From Clostridia bacterium (GTDB lineage Bacteria > Bacillota > Clostridia > Oscillospirales > Acutalibacteraceae): a stretch of 64,000 nt of DNA. Numbering within the stretch: position 1 is the first letter of the stretch; each line of letters opens with the position of its first letter. The notes beneath the pieces were generated by a model. The model ran no database searches. It had not been told where the DNA came from and saw only the letters and a list, made by a program, of their open reading frames with translations. The stretch spans positions 1-64,000 of the forward strand of contig JAFRRP010000023.1 of the NCBI GenBank assembly GCA_017428085.1, given 5' to 3'. The position numbers were made by a program, and so were the translations under genes. Positions 57,578 to 64,000 of the stretch are shown one piece after another.

Positions 57578-59062
57578 TTACGCGGGGATAAAATGGTGCG
57601 CCACCGTGGCGTTTCCCGCCCCGTCGACGGTGATGACGGTGCCGCCGTTCAGCTCCGGCTCCCAGTAGCAGCCGGGGCCCATCTTCAGCGCGTAAGTCAG
57701 GCGCACGCCCTGATACGGGATGGAATAATCGCAGACGTGGTCATGGCCACAGAGCACGTTTTTCGTGCTGCCCTTCTCCCTGATGAGATCGAAGAAGCCG
57801 TTGCTCTGCGGCGCCCAGCCGCCGAATTCGTGGCGCACGCCGAAGGAGGTTGCCGCGTATTCTCCGGTATAGGGCGCGTCGTGGTTGGATTCCCAGTCGG
57901 CCACGCCGGTGGCGGTCTCCCACGCGGTCTTGTACTCGTACAGCGGGATGTGGAAGATCACGGTGCTTTCCACGGGCTTGCCGACCGTGGCAGTAATGCC
58001 GTCCAGCGCCCAGGTATACCAGTCGAACTGGTTGGGCCACAGGTGGTCGTAATTGTCGTTGCCGACCGGGCCGTTGATGCTGTTTTCCTCCTCGATGTTG
58101 CTGTGGGTATCCATCAGGAACAGCGTGTGGACGATCTCGCCGTTCTGCGTGATATTGACGATGTAGTTGCCGTAGCCCATGCCCTTCGGGCCGAACCGGA
58201 ACAGGCAGTGCCGGGCCTTTGCCAGCTTGTAGGCGCACCAGAACTCGCTGGGGCAGCCCTGCCCGTCGTGGTTGCCCATCACCGGCGCCCACGGGATACC
58301 GTAGGATTCCAGCAGCTTGATCAGCTCCAGATAGGCGTAGCTGGACCAGGCGTTGTCGCCGGTCAGGGTGATGAGATCGGGTTTGACCTCTTCGACCAGC
58401 CGGTCGGTATAGGCCTTCACCTGCGCGCCGGCTTCCCCCATCGCCTCATCCGAATTCAGCTGGATATCCGCCAGGTTCAGGATCACGAAATCCCTGTCGG
58501 GGTCCTTTTCCAGCTCCGCGCAGTCTTCACGGGAAAAGGGCTGCTCCGCGCTCCAGTCTTCAAAATATTTGTCCTCGTTCCATGTGCCCAGCGGGAAAAT
58601 ATTGACCACGTACGGCGCGGTGACGGCAAAGCTGACCGCCAGCCCCGCCGCGATCAGCAGCACGCACAGCAGGGGCTTCCACACAAAGGCCTCGCCGGAG
58701 CGTTTGCGGATCAGCCGCAGCAGGATCAGCCAGAAAACGCCGTGCAGCACGGTGTTGACCAACACGCTGACCCAGGGAAGGCCGCCGCGGAAGATCGCGT
58801 TGTTGACCAGTACCGTGACGCCCAGCAGCGCGACCACGTAGACCGCCGTTCCGATCAACGCGGGCCGGAAGGGTTTTTCCTTTCCCCCGGCGGTGAACAG
58901 CGCCAGGAACAGCAAAAGGGCTGCCGCCGCCAGCGCGGCGACGCACACCGCGTACAGCGGCACGATCCATTTGATATAGACGATGGGGTAAACGCAGCCC
59001 ATCGCCAGCGCCAGCACGGACGCGATCAGGGCGAGCGCCCTGACTCTTTTCCCGTCTTTCAT
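57578..59062 (-). CDS. Membrane-anchored calcineurin-like metallophosphoesterase
   Basis: A 494-aa protein. Four hydrophobic helices in the first 160 residues (ALIASVLALAMGCVYPIVYI, LAAAALLLFLALF, AVYVVALLGVTVLVN, PLLCVLLIAAGLAVSFAV) precede an extracellular-side phosphoesterase domain with FVILNLADIQLNSD (Asp), LITLTGDNAWSS, PVMGNHDGQG (Asn-His-Asp) and NVLCGHDHVCD (His-Asp-His). It hydrolyses phosphoesters with two metal ions. Substrates may be lipids, wall polymers or nucleotides. GGGAGGA precedes the ATG. Confidence 0.9.
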   Translation of the reverse strand: MKDGKRVRALALIASVLALAMGCVYPIVYIKWIVPLYAVCVAALAAAALLLFLALFTAGGKEKPFRPALIGTAVYVVALLGVTVLVNNAIFRGGLPWVSVLVNTVLHGVFWLILLRLIRKRSGEAFVWKPLLCVLLIAAGLAVSFAVTAPYVVNIFPLGTWNEDKYFEDWSAEQPFSREDCAELEKDPDRDFVILNLADIQLNSDEAMGEAGAQVKAYTDRLVEEVKPDLITLTGDNAWSSYAYLELIKLLESYGIPWAPVMGNHDGQGCPSEFWCAYKLAKARHCLFRFGPKGMGYGNYIVNITQNGEIVHTLFLMDTHSNIEEENSINGPVGNDNYDHLWPNQFDWYTWALDGITATVGKPVESTVIFHIPLYEYKTAWETATGVADWESNHDAPYTGEYAATSFGVRHEFGGWAPQSNGFFDLIREKGSTKNVLCGHDHVCDYSIPYQGVRLTYALKMGPGCYWEPELNGGTVITVDGAGNATVAHHFIPA

Positions 59063-59088
59063 AACGATCCTCCCTGAAAAATCGATAT

Positions 59089-59111
59089 GGATCCCGGCTT
59101 CCTTGGGATCC
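59089..59111. terminator. Hairpin between cupin and phosphoesterase genes
   Basis: GGATCCC / GGGATCC with a nine-base loop; the T run on the minus strand begins about seven bases later, so termination strength is doubtful. Confidence 0.45.
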
Positions 59112-59120
59112 GTATTTACT

Positions 59121-59471
59121 TTACATCGTCAGGATGACCGCGACCACGGTCAGCGTGCCGCTTTCCTCCCGGTTGGCGATGGAATGCGCTTCCCCGTTGC
59201 GGCAGATACAGCTGTCGCCGGGATACAGCTTCACGACCGTACCGTTGTCGTCGTAGGTAGCCACGCCCTGGATGACGTAGAAGACCTCCTCCTCGTTCTC
59301 GTGGACGTGCTTGCCGATGGAGCAGCCGGGCTCCAGCGTCAGCGTGGCAAACAGCCGCGCCTTGCCGTCGTACTCGCCCTTGTCGAGGAAGTCCTTGCAG
59401 ATCACCTGTCCGTCGCCGCCGCGCATGGCGACCCGGACGTTTTCTTTCATGTCTTTGGATGATTTGACCAT
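59121..59471 (-). CDS. Single-domain cupin
   Basis: A 116-aa protein of the cupin_2 type: metal ligands in GKHVHENEEEVFYVIQG (His, His, Glu) and in GEAHSIANREES (His). KLYPGDSCICRNG lies between. Small cupins bind metal and act as isomerases, dioxygenases or sugar/auxin-binding proteins; here the function is open. The start at 59471 follows GGAGGAAT closely, and a second ATG at 59450 is possible. Confidence 0.88.
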   Translation of the reverse strand: MVKSSKDMKENVRVAMRGGDGQVICKDFLDKGEYDGKARLFATLTLEPGCSIGKHVHENEEEVFYVIQGVATYDDNGTVVKLYPGDSCICRNGEAHSIANREESGTLTVVAVILTM

Positions 59472-59666
59472 ATTCCATTCCTCCGTTTTTTTTCAATGCA
59501 CCTTCATTATATCCGATTCCCGGAAAAAGTCAATGCGCCAACGCGGATCGACCGCGGCATATGCACAGACGCATCCGATTAATTTGGGGGTTTTAAACTG
59601 GTGTCCTGAGAGTTCTCTGCGATGCTTCGCATTGCCCCGACAAATCCCTTTTTTCCGCAAAAACAC
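59472..59666. other. Intergenic, no gene recognised
   Basis: Holds the upstream region of the cupin gene and, toward the right, the region before the EamA promoter. No coding frame with a ribosome site was found. Confidence 0.5.
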
Positions 59667-59695
59667 TTGCATTTTTCAGACGCGTTTGATACAAT
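59667..59695 (+). promoter_or_regulatory. Promoter of the EamA-like transporter, followed by a leader hairpin
   Basis: TTGCAT at 59667-59672, 17-bp spacer, TACAAT at 59690-59695. Downstream, ACACAAA-GGCTT-TTTGTGT (59728-59746) followed by a T stretch could act as an attenuator before the ribosome site AAGGAGG. Confidence 0.7.
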
Positions 59696-59776
59696 AGCAT
59701 CCGAAATATGGTTTGAGCACCTTCCGTACACAAAGGCTTTTTGTGTGCGGATTTTTCGTTAAGGAGGAAAACTTTT

Positions 59777-60202
59777 ATGTGGGCAACCGTCTATCCGATC
59801 CTGATCATCGTCGGGTCCAATGTACTGTACAACGTGGTCACCAAAAATACGCCGGAGAAGGTCAACGCCTTCGCGTCGCTGGCTGTCACCTACGCCGTCG
59901 GCGCGGCGGCGTCCTTCGTCATCTTTTTTGCCACAACCAAAGAGAAACATTTTTTCGCCGCGCTGCGGGACGCCAACTGGACCGCCTTCGCGCTGGGGGT
60001 GGTGATCGTGGGGCTGGAGGCGGGTTACATCCTCGCCTACCGCAACGGCTGGAAAATGAACGTGCTGTCCGTCACCGCCAACATCATTCTGGCCATCGCG
60101 CTGATCGTCGTGTCGCTGGTATTCTACAAAGAGCCTATCACGCTGAAGCAGCTCGCCGGCGTCGCGCTGTGCATCGGCGGGCTGGCGCTGATCAGTTTGT
60201 GA
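59777..60202 (+). CDS. Small four-helix EamA/DMT-type transporter
   Basis: A 141-aa membrane protein of four helices (ATVYPILIIVGSNVLYNVV, AVTYAVGAAASFVIFFAT, AFALGVVIVGLEAGYILAY, VTANIILAIALIVVSLVFY) ending AGVALCIGGLALISL. It has the size and layout of single EamA or SMR units that dimerise to form a drug/metabolite exporter. The substrate is unknown. AAGGAGG precedes the ATG at 59777. Confidence 0.82.
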   Translation: MWATVYPILIIVGSNVLYNVVTKNTPEKVNAFASLAVTYAVGAAASFVIFFATTKEKHFFAALRDANWTAFALGVVIVGLEAGYILAYRNGWKMNVLSVTANIILAIALIVVSLVFYKEPITLKQLAGVALCIGGLALISL

Positions 60203-60281
60203 AAAAATACTGTAAGTTTTTCCGCGTTTTTTTTCACAAAGAGATGAAAGGAATCGATCCTTTCGGAAAGGGAAGCAGGGT

Positions 60282-60824
60282 ATGGACCACGGTGCGGAAT
60301 ACTACCGCCGGTTTTTGGGCGGCGACAAAGAAGCCCTGACGGCGATCATCCGGGAATATAAGGACGGGCTGACGTTTTTTCTCTGCGGATTTACCGGCGA
60401 CCTGACCGCCGCCGAAGAGCTGACGCAGGAGACCTTCGTCCGGCTGTACGTCAAAAAACCGCGGTTTTCCGGGCGGTCGCAGTTTAAAACGTGGTTGTAC
60501 GGGATCGGGCGGAATACTGCGCGCGAATACTGCCGCCGGTCAAAACAGACGGAGCCGCTGCCGGAGGGGTGGGACGCGCCGGACGAGACTGCGGACCCGG
60601 CGCTGGCGTATTTCCGCGAGGAGAAAAACCGCGCCGTCCACCGGGTCATGCGGCGGCTGAAGCCGGAATACCGGCAGATTCTCTGGTTGTCGTACTTTGA
60701 AGCGCTGGACAGAACAGAGATCGCCGCGATCCTGAAAAAGAGCGTCAACAGCGTGGACGTGCTGCTGCACCGCGCCAGAAAAGCCCTGCGGACCGAATGG
60801 GAGAAAGAAGGTTACAGCGAATGA
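60282..60824 (+). CDS. ECF-type RNA polymerase sigma factor (second)
   Basis: A 180-aa protein. Region 2 has LTAAEELTQETFVRLYVKKP and SQFKTWLYGIGRNTAREYCR; region 4 has RQILWLSYFEALDRTEIAAI and VNSVDVLLHRARKALR. It is different from the sigma factor at 52191, being closer to the classical SigW/SigV-like pattern. AAAGGGAAGCAGG precedes the ATG. The ATGA overlap with the next gene indicates a sigma/anti-sigma operon. Confidence 0.93.
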   Translation: MDHGAEYYRRFLGGDKEALTAIIREYKDGLTFFLCGFTGDLTAAEELTQETFVRLYVKKPRFSGRSQFKTWLYGIGRNTAREYCRRSKQTEPLPEGWDAPDETADPALAYFREEKNRAVHRVMRRLKPEYRQILWLSYFEALDRTEIAAILKKSVNSVDVLLHRARKALRTEWEKEGYSE

Positions 60825-61585
60825 AATCTTATCAGGAGATGGCCGAAGCGGTATTTCAGGAGGGAGACGCCCGCCTTGCTAACCATAAAAAAAGACGGAA
60901 AGCCGCCGTGACGGCAAGCGCCGTCTGTCTGGCCGCCGCCGTCTGTCTGGCTTTTGGCGGCTGGATGCGCCGCACGATCGTCGGAAAGACGCCGAAAAGC
61001 ATATCCACGCCGGTTCCGTCCACCGAAGTGGCGATGGAACCGCAATCGACGACGGAAAGAACGGTCGATAATCCAACAGCGCCGGTGCCGACCGAGAAAA
61101 ACGGCGCGATCACAAAATCAACAACGCAGCCGCCAACAGTCACCGCCGAACCCCGGCAGCAGGACGAACCGGTTTACGCCGAATCGCACGGAGGAAAGGA
61201 ACCGCCGCCGGTCACAGAGAACCCCACCGCCCCGATGCCGACGGAATCCGCGCAGACAGAGCCCGCCGCCCCGTCGAACCCCTCCGGCGCGTCCAGCTAC
61301 GTCAGCGGATGGGCCCGCTTTCCCCGTTGGCCGGGATACGAGGACAAATTCTGGGTGTATTTTGACGGCAGGACCTACCGGTGTGATCCCTTTGCCGGAC
61401 GGCCACTGGAAACCGGGGAATACCTGTGCGCGCTTTCAGACTGCCCCCACGATTTCGCCGACGAGGACGGCGCGGGCGTTTACGCCATGATGGAAAACGG
61501 CGCGCCTGTGCCGGTAAACACCGCGGTCGTGATCGTTTTCCCCGACGGCGGCAGTTACGCGATGATCCGCGAGGATACCGAATGA
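60821..61585 (+). CDS. Putative anti-sigma/membrane sensor protein (second pair)
   Basis: A 254-aa protein. A short cytoplasmic part (MKSYQEMAEAVFQEGDARLA with a basic stretch) is followed by one transmembrane helix (AVTASAVCLAAAVCLAFGGW), a long Pro/Thr-rich linker of about 110 residues and a compact C-terminal domain (FWVYFDGRTYRCDPFAGRPL). It overlaps the sigma gene by four bases. The topology is that of the protein at 51211, although the C-terminal domains look unrelated. The role is inferred from context. Confidence 0.7.
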   Translation: MKSYQEMAEAVFQEGDARLANHKKRRKAAVTASAVCLAAAVCLAFGGWMRRTIVGKTPKSISTPVPSTEVAMEPQSTTERTVDNPTAPVPTEKNGAITKSTTQPPTVTAEPRQQDEPVYAESHGGKEPPPVTENPTAPMPTESAQTEPAAPSNPSGASSYVSGWARFPRWPGYEDKFWVYFDGRTYRCDPFAGRPLETGEYLCALSDCPHDFADEDGAGVYAMMENGAPVPVNTAVVIVFPDGGSYAMIREDTE

Positions 61586-61628
61586 CCACACCCGCCAATC
61601 GACTCTGACACATGACACACGCAGCAAC

Positions 61629-61699
61629 GCCGCCCCGCGATTCACCTCGCCGGGCGGCGTCACTACGAGAAATTGCATATTGCTGCATTTTCTCGTAGT
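61629..61699. terminator. Two tandem hairpins between convergent genes
   Basis: GCCGCCC / GGGCGGC (61629-61658), then ACTACGAGAAATTGCA / TGCATTTTCTCGTAGT (61662-61699, 15 of 16 pairs). No long T run follows, but the position between convergent genes suggests a bidirectional transcript end. Confidence 0.5.
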
Positions 61700-61736
61700 A
61701 ATCCTGTTTCGTTTCCGAAAAATGTCGGTGTTGACG

Positions 61737-63818
61737 TTATTCTGATTGTTTATCAGACCGTAGTTCCGCCGCCTTGCGCAGCAGCGCGTCCCGGTCGTTG
61801 GGCAGGCGGCCTTCGGTCACTTCGGTCAAAAGGGCGGAAAGGACCGCGCCGACCTGCCGGCCGTCCGCGCCGAGCGCCGTGATATCGCCGCCGCCCACAG
61901 CCAGCTCTTTCAAGGAAAGGCACTCGCCCCCGTGGGTGACCGCCGCCACCGCTTTGGCAAGGTTTTCGTCTTCCGGCACTCCCATGGCGCGGCGGAACGC
62001 CAGCAGCGCCGCCAGCCGTTCCGGGCCCTTTTCCCCGGCCAAGCGCTTCCCCTCGCCCGCGGAACGGAACGCCCGGTCCGCGTTCTCCAGAAGAAAGCGC
62101 ACGCTGACGCGGAATTTGTTGTCGGTACGGAGTCTCCGGCAGGCCTGCTCCGCCGCCTCCGCGGGCAGCCCGTACAGCAGCGAGGCGAACCGCGCCGGGT
62201 CGTCCGCGCCGTTTTTCACGCAGCGGGCGCTGCGGGCGTAATCCGCAGCCGACAGCGCCGCCGTTTCCGGCAGCACGGTCCCGATCACGGGCCGGTAGCG
62301 CAGCAGGACCTTTTCCGCGTTTTGCCCCGCCAGCAGCTTTTTCAGCTCCGTGAACACGCGCTCCGCGGAGATGTTGTCGAGCCGGTCCCGCAGGGCCAGC
62401 AGGGCCTGTCCGGTGGCTTCCTCTATCGAGAAATCCAGCACGGAAGCGAACCGCAGCGCCCGCATGATCCGCAGCGCGTCCTCGGTAAAGCGCCGTTCCG
62501 GGTCGCCCACGCAGCGGACGATCCTCTTTTTCAGGTCCTCGCGGCCGCCGAAATCGTCCACAAACCCGTGGATGGGCGAATACGCCATGGCGTTGACCGT
62601 GAAATCCCGCCGGGACACGTCCGCGTGGATATCACGCGTAAAGGAAACGCTCTCAGGACGGCGGCTGTCCCGGTACGCGCCGTCGCAGCGGAAGGTGGTC
62701 AGTTCCAGATTGTGCCCCTCGGAGACCACGGTCACGGTGCCGTGCTGCAGGCCGGTCTCAATGATCCGCCAGCCCGCAAAGCAGCGCTCCGTCTCCTCCG
62801 GAGAGGAAGCGACGGCGATATCGTAGTCGCCGGGGACCTGCCCCCGCAGCCAGTCGCGCACGCAGCCGCCCACCAGATACGCCGCGAAGCCGTTTTGTTC
62901 CAGCGTATCCAGCGCCGCCCGCACGTAACCGGGGATGTTCATTTCGTCCGCGCCGTAGTGTTTGATGCTGTTCATAACGTCCTTTTTGTCGGCGCTCCAC
63001 AGGGGAGCGGCCAGCGTTTTTTTGTCGCCGTCGCCCGTCAGCCGGTGGACGGCCATATGCTCCGGCAGCAATGGCAGCAACTCCGACAGGATCGAAAGAT
63101 ATTCTTCTTTCGTCAGCGTTCTGACCTCGCCGCGCCGCCAGTATTCGTAAAGATCAGCGTCCTTCAGCACGTGCAGCAGGTGGATCTTGATCCCGTCGCC
63201 GCCCGCGGCGACGATCGCCCGGACGGTATTTTTCATGTCGTCGAGGGTTTCGCCGGGGAGGCCGACGATCATGTGCGTGACCACGTACAGCCCCGCCGCC
63301 TTCAGCCGCCGCACCGCGTCGAAGTAGACCTCGTTATCGTACCCCCGCCGGATGAAGCGCACGGACTCCGGCTTCGTGGTCTGCAGCCCCAGCTCCACCC
63401 AGACGGGCTTGACCGCGTTCAGTTCCCGCAGAAGCGCGATCTTGTCGTCCTCCAGACAGTCGGGCCGGGTGGCGACCGCCAGCACGTCGATATCATCCCG
63501 GGCGATCACGGGGACAAACAGCGCCCGCAGCCGCGCCACCGGGGCGTAGGTGTTGGTGAAGCTCTGAAAATAGGCGATATAGCCGTCGCCGTCGCGGTGC
63601 TTGTCCGCCACGCGCCGTTTGGCCGCCTCGATCTGCGCGTCAAGGTCCGGCCCGCTTTCGGCGAACTCCCCCGCCCCCGCCCGGGAACAGAAAACGCACC
63701 CCCGCGCGCCGAGGGTCCCGTCCCGATTGGGGCAGGTAAAGCCGCCGTCCAGCGAAAGGCGGTACAGTTTTTTGCCGAATTTTTCGAGACAATAATCGTT
63801 GAGGGAGTAGTATTTCAT
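61737..63818 (-). CDS. Fusion: YhcC-type radical SAM protein and CCA tRNA nucleotidyltransferase
   Basis: A 693-aa protein. Residues 1-290 match the TIGR01212/YhcC radical SAM family: LDGGFTCPNRDGTLGARGCVFC (cluster Cys), VWVELGLQTTKPESVRFIRR and VTHMIVGLPGETLDDMKNTV. Residues 293-693 are a class II CCA-adding enzyme or poly(A) polymerase-type transferase: YLVGGCVRDWLRG, GDYDIAVASSP (catalytic Asp pair), VSRRDFTVNAMAYSP and RRFTEDALRIMRALRFA. The second half builds or repairs the tRNA CCA end. The first has an unknown, probably tRNA-related role. The frame is continuous. No Shine-Dalgarno is visible because a heptad repeat abuts the ATG. Confidence 0.92.
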   Translation of the reverse strand: MKYYSLNDYCLEKFGKKLYRLSLDGGFTCPNRDGTLGARGCVFCSRAGAGEFAESGPDLDAQIEAAKRRVADKHRDGDGYIAYFQSFTNTYAPVARLRALFVPVIARDDIDVLAVATRPDCLEDDKIALLRELNAVKPVWVELGLQTTKPESVRFIRRGYDNEVYFDAVRRLKAAGLYVVTHMIVGLPGETLDDMKNTVRAIVAAGGDGIKIHLLHVLKDADLYEYWRRGEVRTLTKEEYLSILSELLPLLPEHMAVHRLTGDGDKKTLAAPLWSADKKDVMNSIKHYGADEMNIPGYVRAALDTLEQNGFAAYLVGGCVRDWLRGQVPGDYDIAVASSPEETERCFAGWRIIETGLQHGTVTVVSEGHNLELTTFRCDGAYRDSRRPESVSFTRDIHADVSRRDFTVNAMAYSPIHGFVDDFGGREDLKKRIVRCVGDPERRFTEDALRIMRALRFASVLDFSIEEATGQALLALRDRLDNISAERVFTELKKLLAGQNAEKVLLRYRPVIGTVLPETAALSAADYARSARCVKNGADDPARFASLLYGLPAEAAEQACRRLRTDNKFRVSVRFLLENADRAFRSAGEGKRLAGEKGPERLAALLAFRRAMGVPEDENLAKAVAAVTHGGECLSLKELAVGGGDITALGADGRQVGAVLSALLTEVTEGRLPNDRDALLRKAAELRSDKQSE

Positions 63819-63820
63819 AT

Positions 63821-63970
63821 AGTCGTAAGTCGTGAGTCGTAAGAAAAAGTTGTTTTCGCAAAAATCGAAATAGATTGATCGTATCGAAATATACAGGACT
63901 GCCCGAAGGACTTCTTACGACTCACGACTTGCGACTTACGACTGTATTGTCGGGCTCCGCTCGACAATAC
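63821..63970. repeat. Composite repeat: inverted heptad arms plus flanking hairpin (second copy of layout)
   Basis: Left arm 63821-63843 (AGTCGTA, AGTCGTG, AGTCGTA) and right arm 63914-63943 (TTACGAC, TCACGAC, TTGCGAC, TTACGAC) are inverted copies around an AT-rich core of about 70 bases. A perfect 9-bp hairpin GTATTGTCG / CGACAATAC follows at 63944-63970. The same order of parts is seen at 2239-2377. The left arm begins two bases before the start codon of the fusion gene. Confidence 0.8.
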
Positions 63971-64000
63971 TCGTTCCCGGATAATAATGCGCGATGATCT

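Noticed and set aside
59700..59776. Guanidine-type riboswitch ahead of the small EamA transporter
   Set aside because: Only one short hairpin is present and the conserved ACGR loops of mini-ykkC elements are missing.
61932..63842. 636-codon frame antisense to the radical SAM-CCA fusion
   Set aside because: Shadow frame; Gln/His/Arg-rich with no recognisable fold.

Overview
The window reads as a piece of a GC-rich, strictly anaerobic member of the Clostridia, probably Oscillospirales-like. The evidence is a Bacillota-type ribosomal protein L27 with a cleavable N-terminal extension next to its processing protease Prp, dockerin-type repeats on secreted proteins, a CD1247-type zinc-ribbon protein, an oxygen-sensitive class III ribonucleotide reductase, strong Shine-Dalgarno sites and sigma-A promoters with 16-17 bp spacers. 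Coding density is high. No rRNA, tRNA, CRISPR array, prophage or transposase gene was seen. The left edge cuts an ABC exporter. Taxonomy is inferred from gene families only.

Layout. 1-6.6 kb: ABC exporter, SGNH hydrolase, acyltransferase-like protein, two alpha/beta hydrolases and a GH16 glucanase. 6.6-14.4 kb: a mostly minus-strand run of secreted proteins (GH43-like, exo/endonuclease-phosphatase-like, dockerin-trypsin, transglutaminase, LCP-like) with galE. 14.6-15.5 kb: rplU-prp-rpmA. 15.8-18.1 kb: two membrane proteins, one an O-antigen-ligase-like polymerase. 18.2-19.1 kb: an operon of four very small amphipathic, aromatic-rich proteins, followed by a repeat-dense gap. 19.7-26.5 kb: housekeeping genes (rpsU, Xaa-Pro peptidase, efp, CD1247) and redox enzymes. 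26.6-33.4 kb: dockerin-transglutaminase, a zinc-ribbon/BIG2/GPH transporter operon and a frameshifted regulator. 33.8-34.8 kb: gap. 35.2-46.2 kb: a plant-cell-wall (probably pectin or arabinogalactan) block with two right-handed beta-helix proteins, an Asp-box propeller enzyme (frameshifted), GH35, GH127, a 2-hydroxyacid dehydrogenase, a radical SAM protein and another small amphipathic peptide. 46.4-52.7 kb: a lipoprotein, a FAD enzyme and an ECF sigma/anti-sigma/DUF2079 operon. 52.9-56.4 kb: a sixth small peptide translationally coupled to nrdG, then nrdD carrying a glutaredoxin-like tail and an upstream NrdR-like box. 56.6-63.8 kb: deacetylase, phosphoesterase, cupin, small transporter, a second sigma/anti-sigma pair, and a fused radical SAM-CCA nucleotidyltransferase.

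Two patterns run through the whole window. First, six small proteins (40-66 aa) share one plan: a short aromatic amphipathic helix, no evident signal peptide or clear membrane span, and in most a polar or acidic tail. Helices of the same character occur at the C-terminus of several secreted enzymes here (GH43-like, phosphatase-like, GH28-like), inside a beta-helix protein, and at the N-terminus of the GH16 and Asp-box enzymes. This is the best candidate for an undescribed system, for example a membrane-, envelope- or complex-targeting device. The function is not known.

Second, the intergenic DNA is dressed with two repeat classes: REP-like hairpins (loop TGAG, conserved GCTAC/GTAG foot) often paired head to head as 107-157 bp REPIN-like elements, and heptanucleotide tandem repeats whose 7-base unit changes from locus to locus. 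Both reach into gene ends and supply stop codons. Two genes carry single-base homopolymer frameshifts, which may be real or assembly errors.
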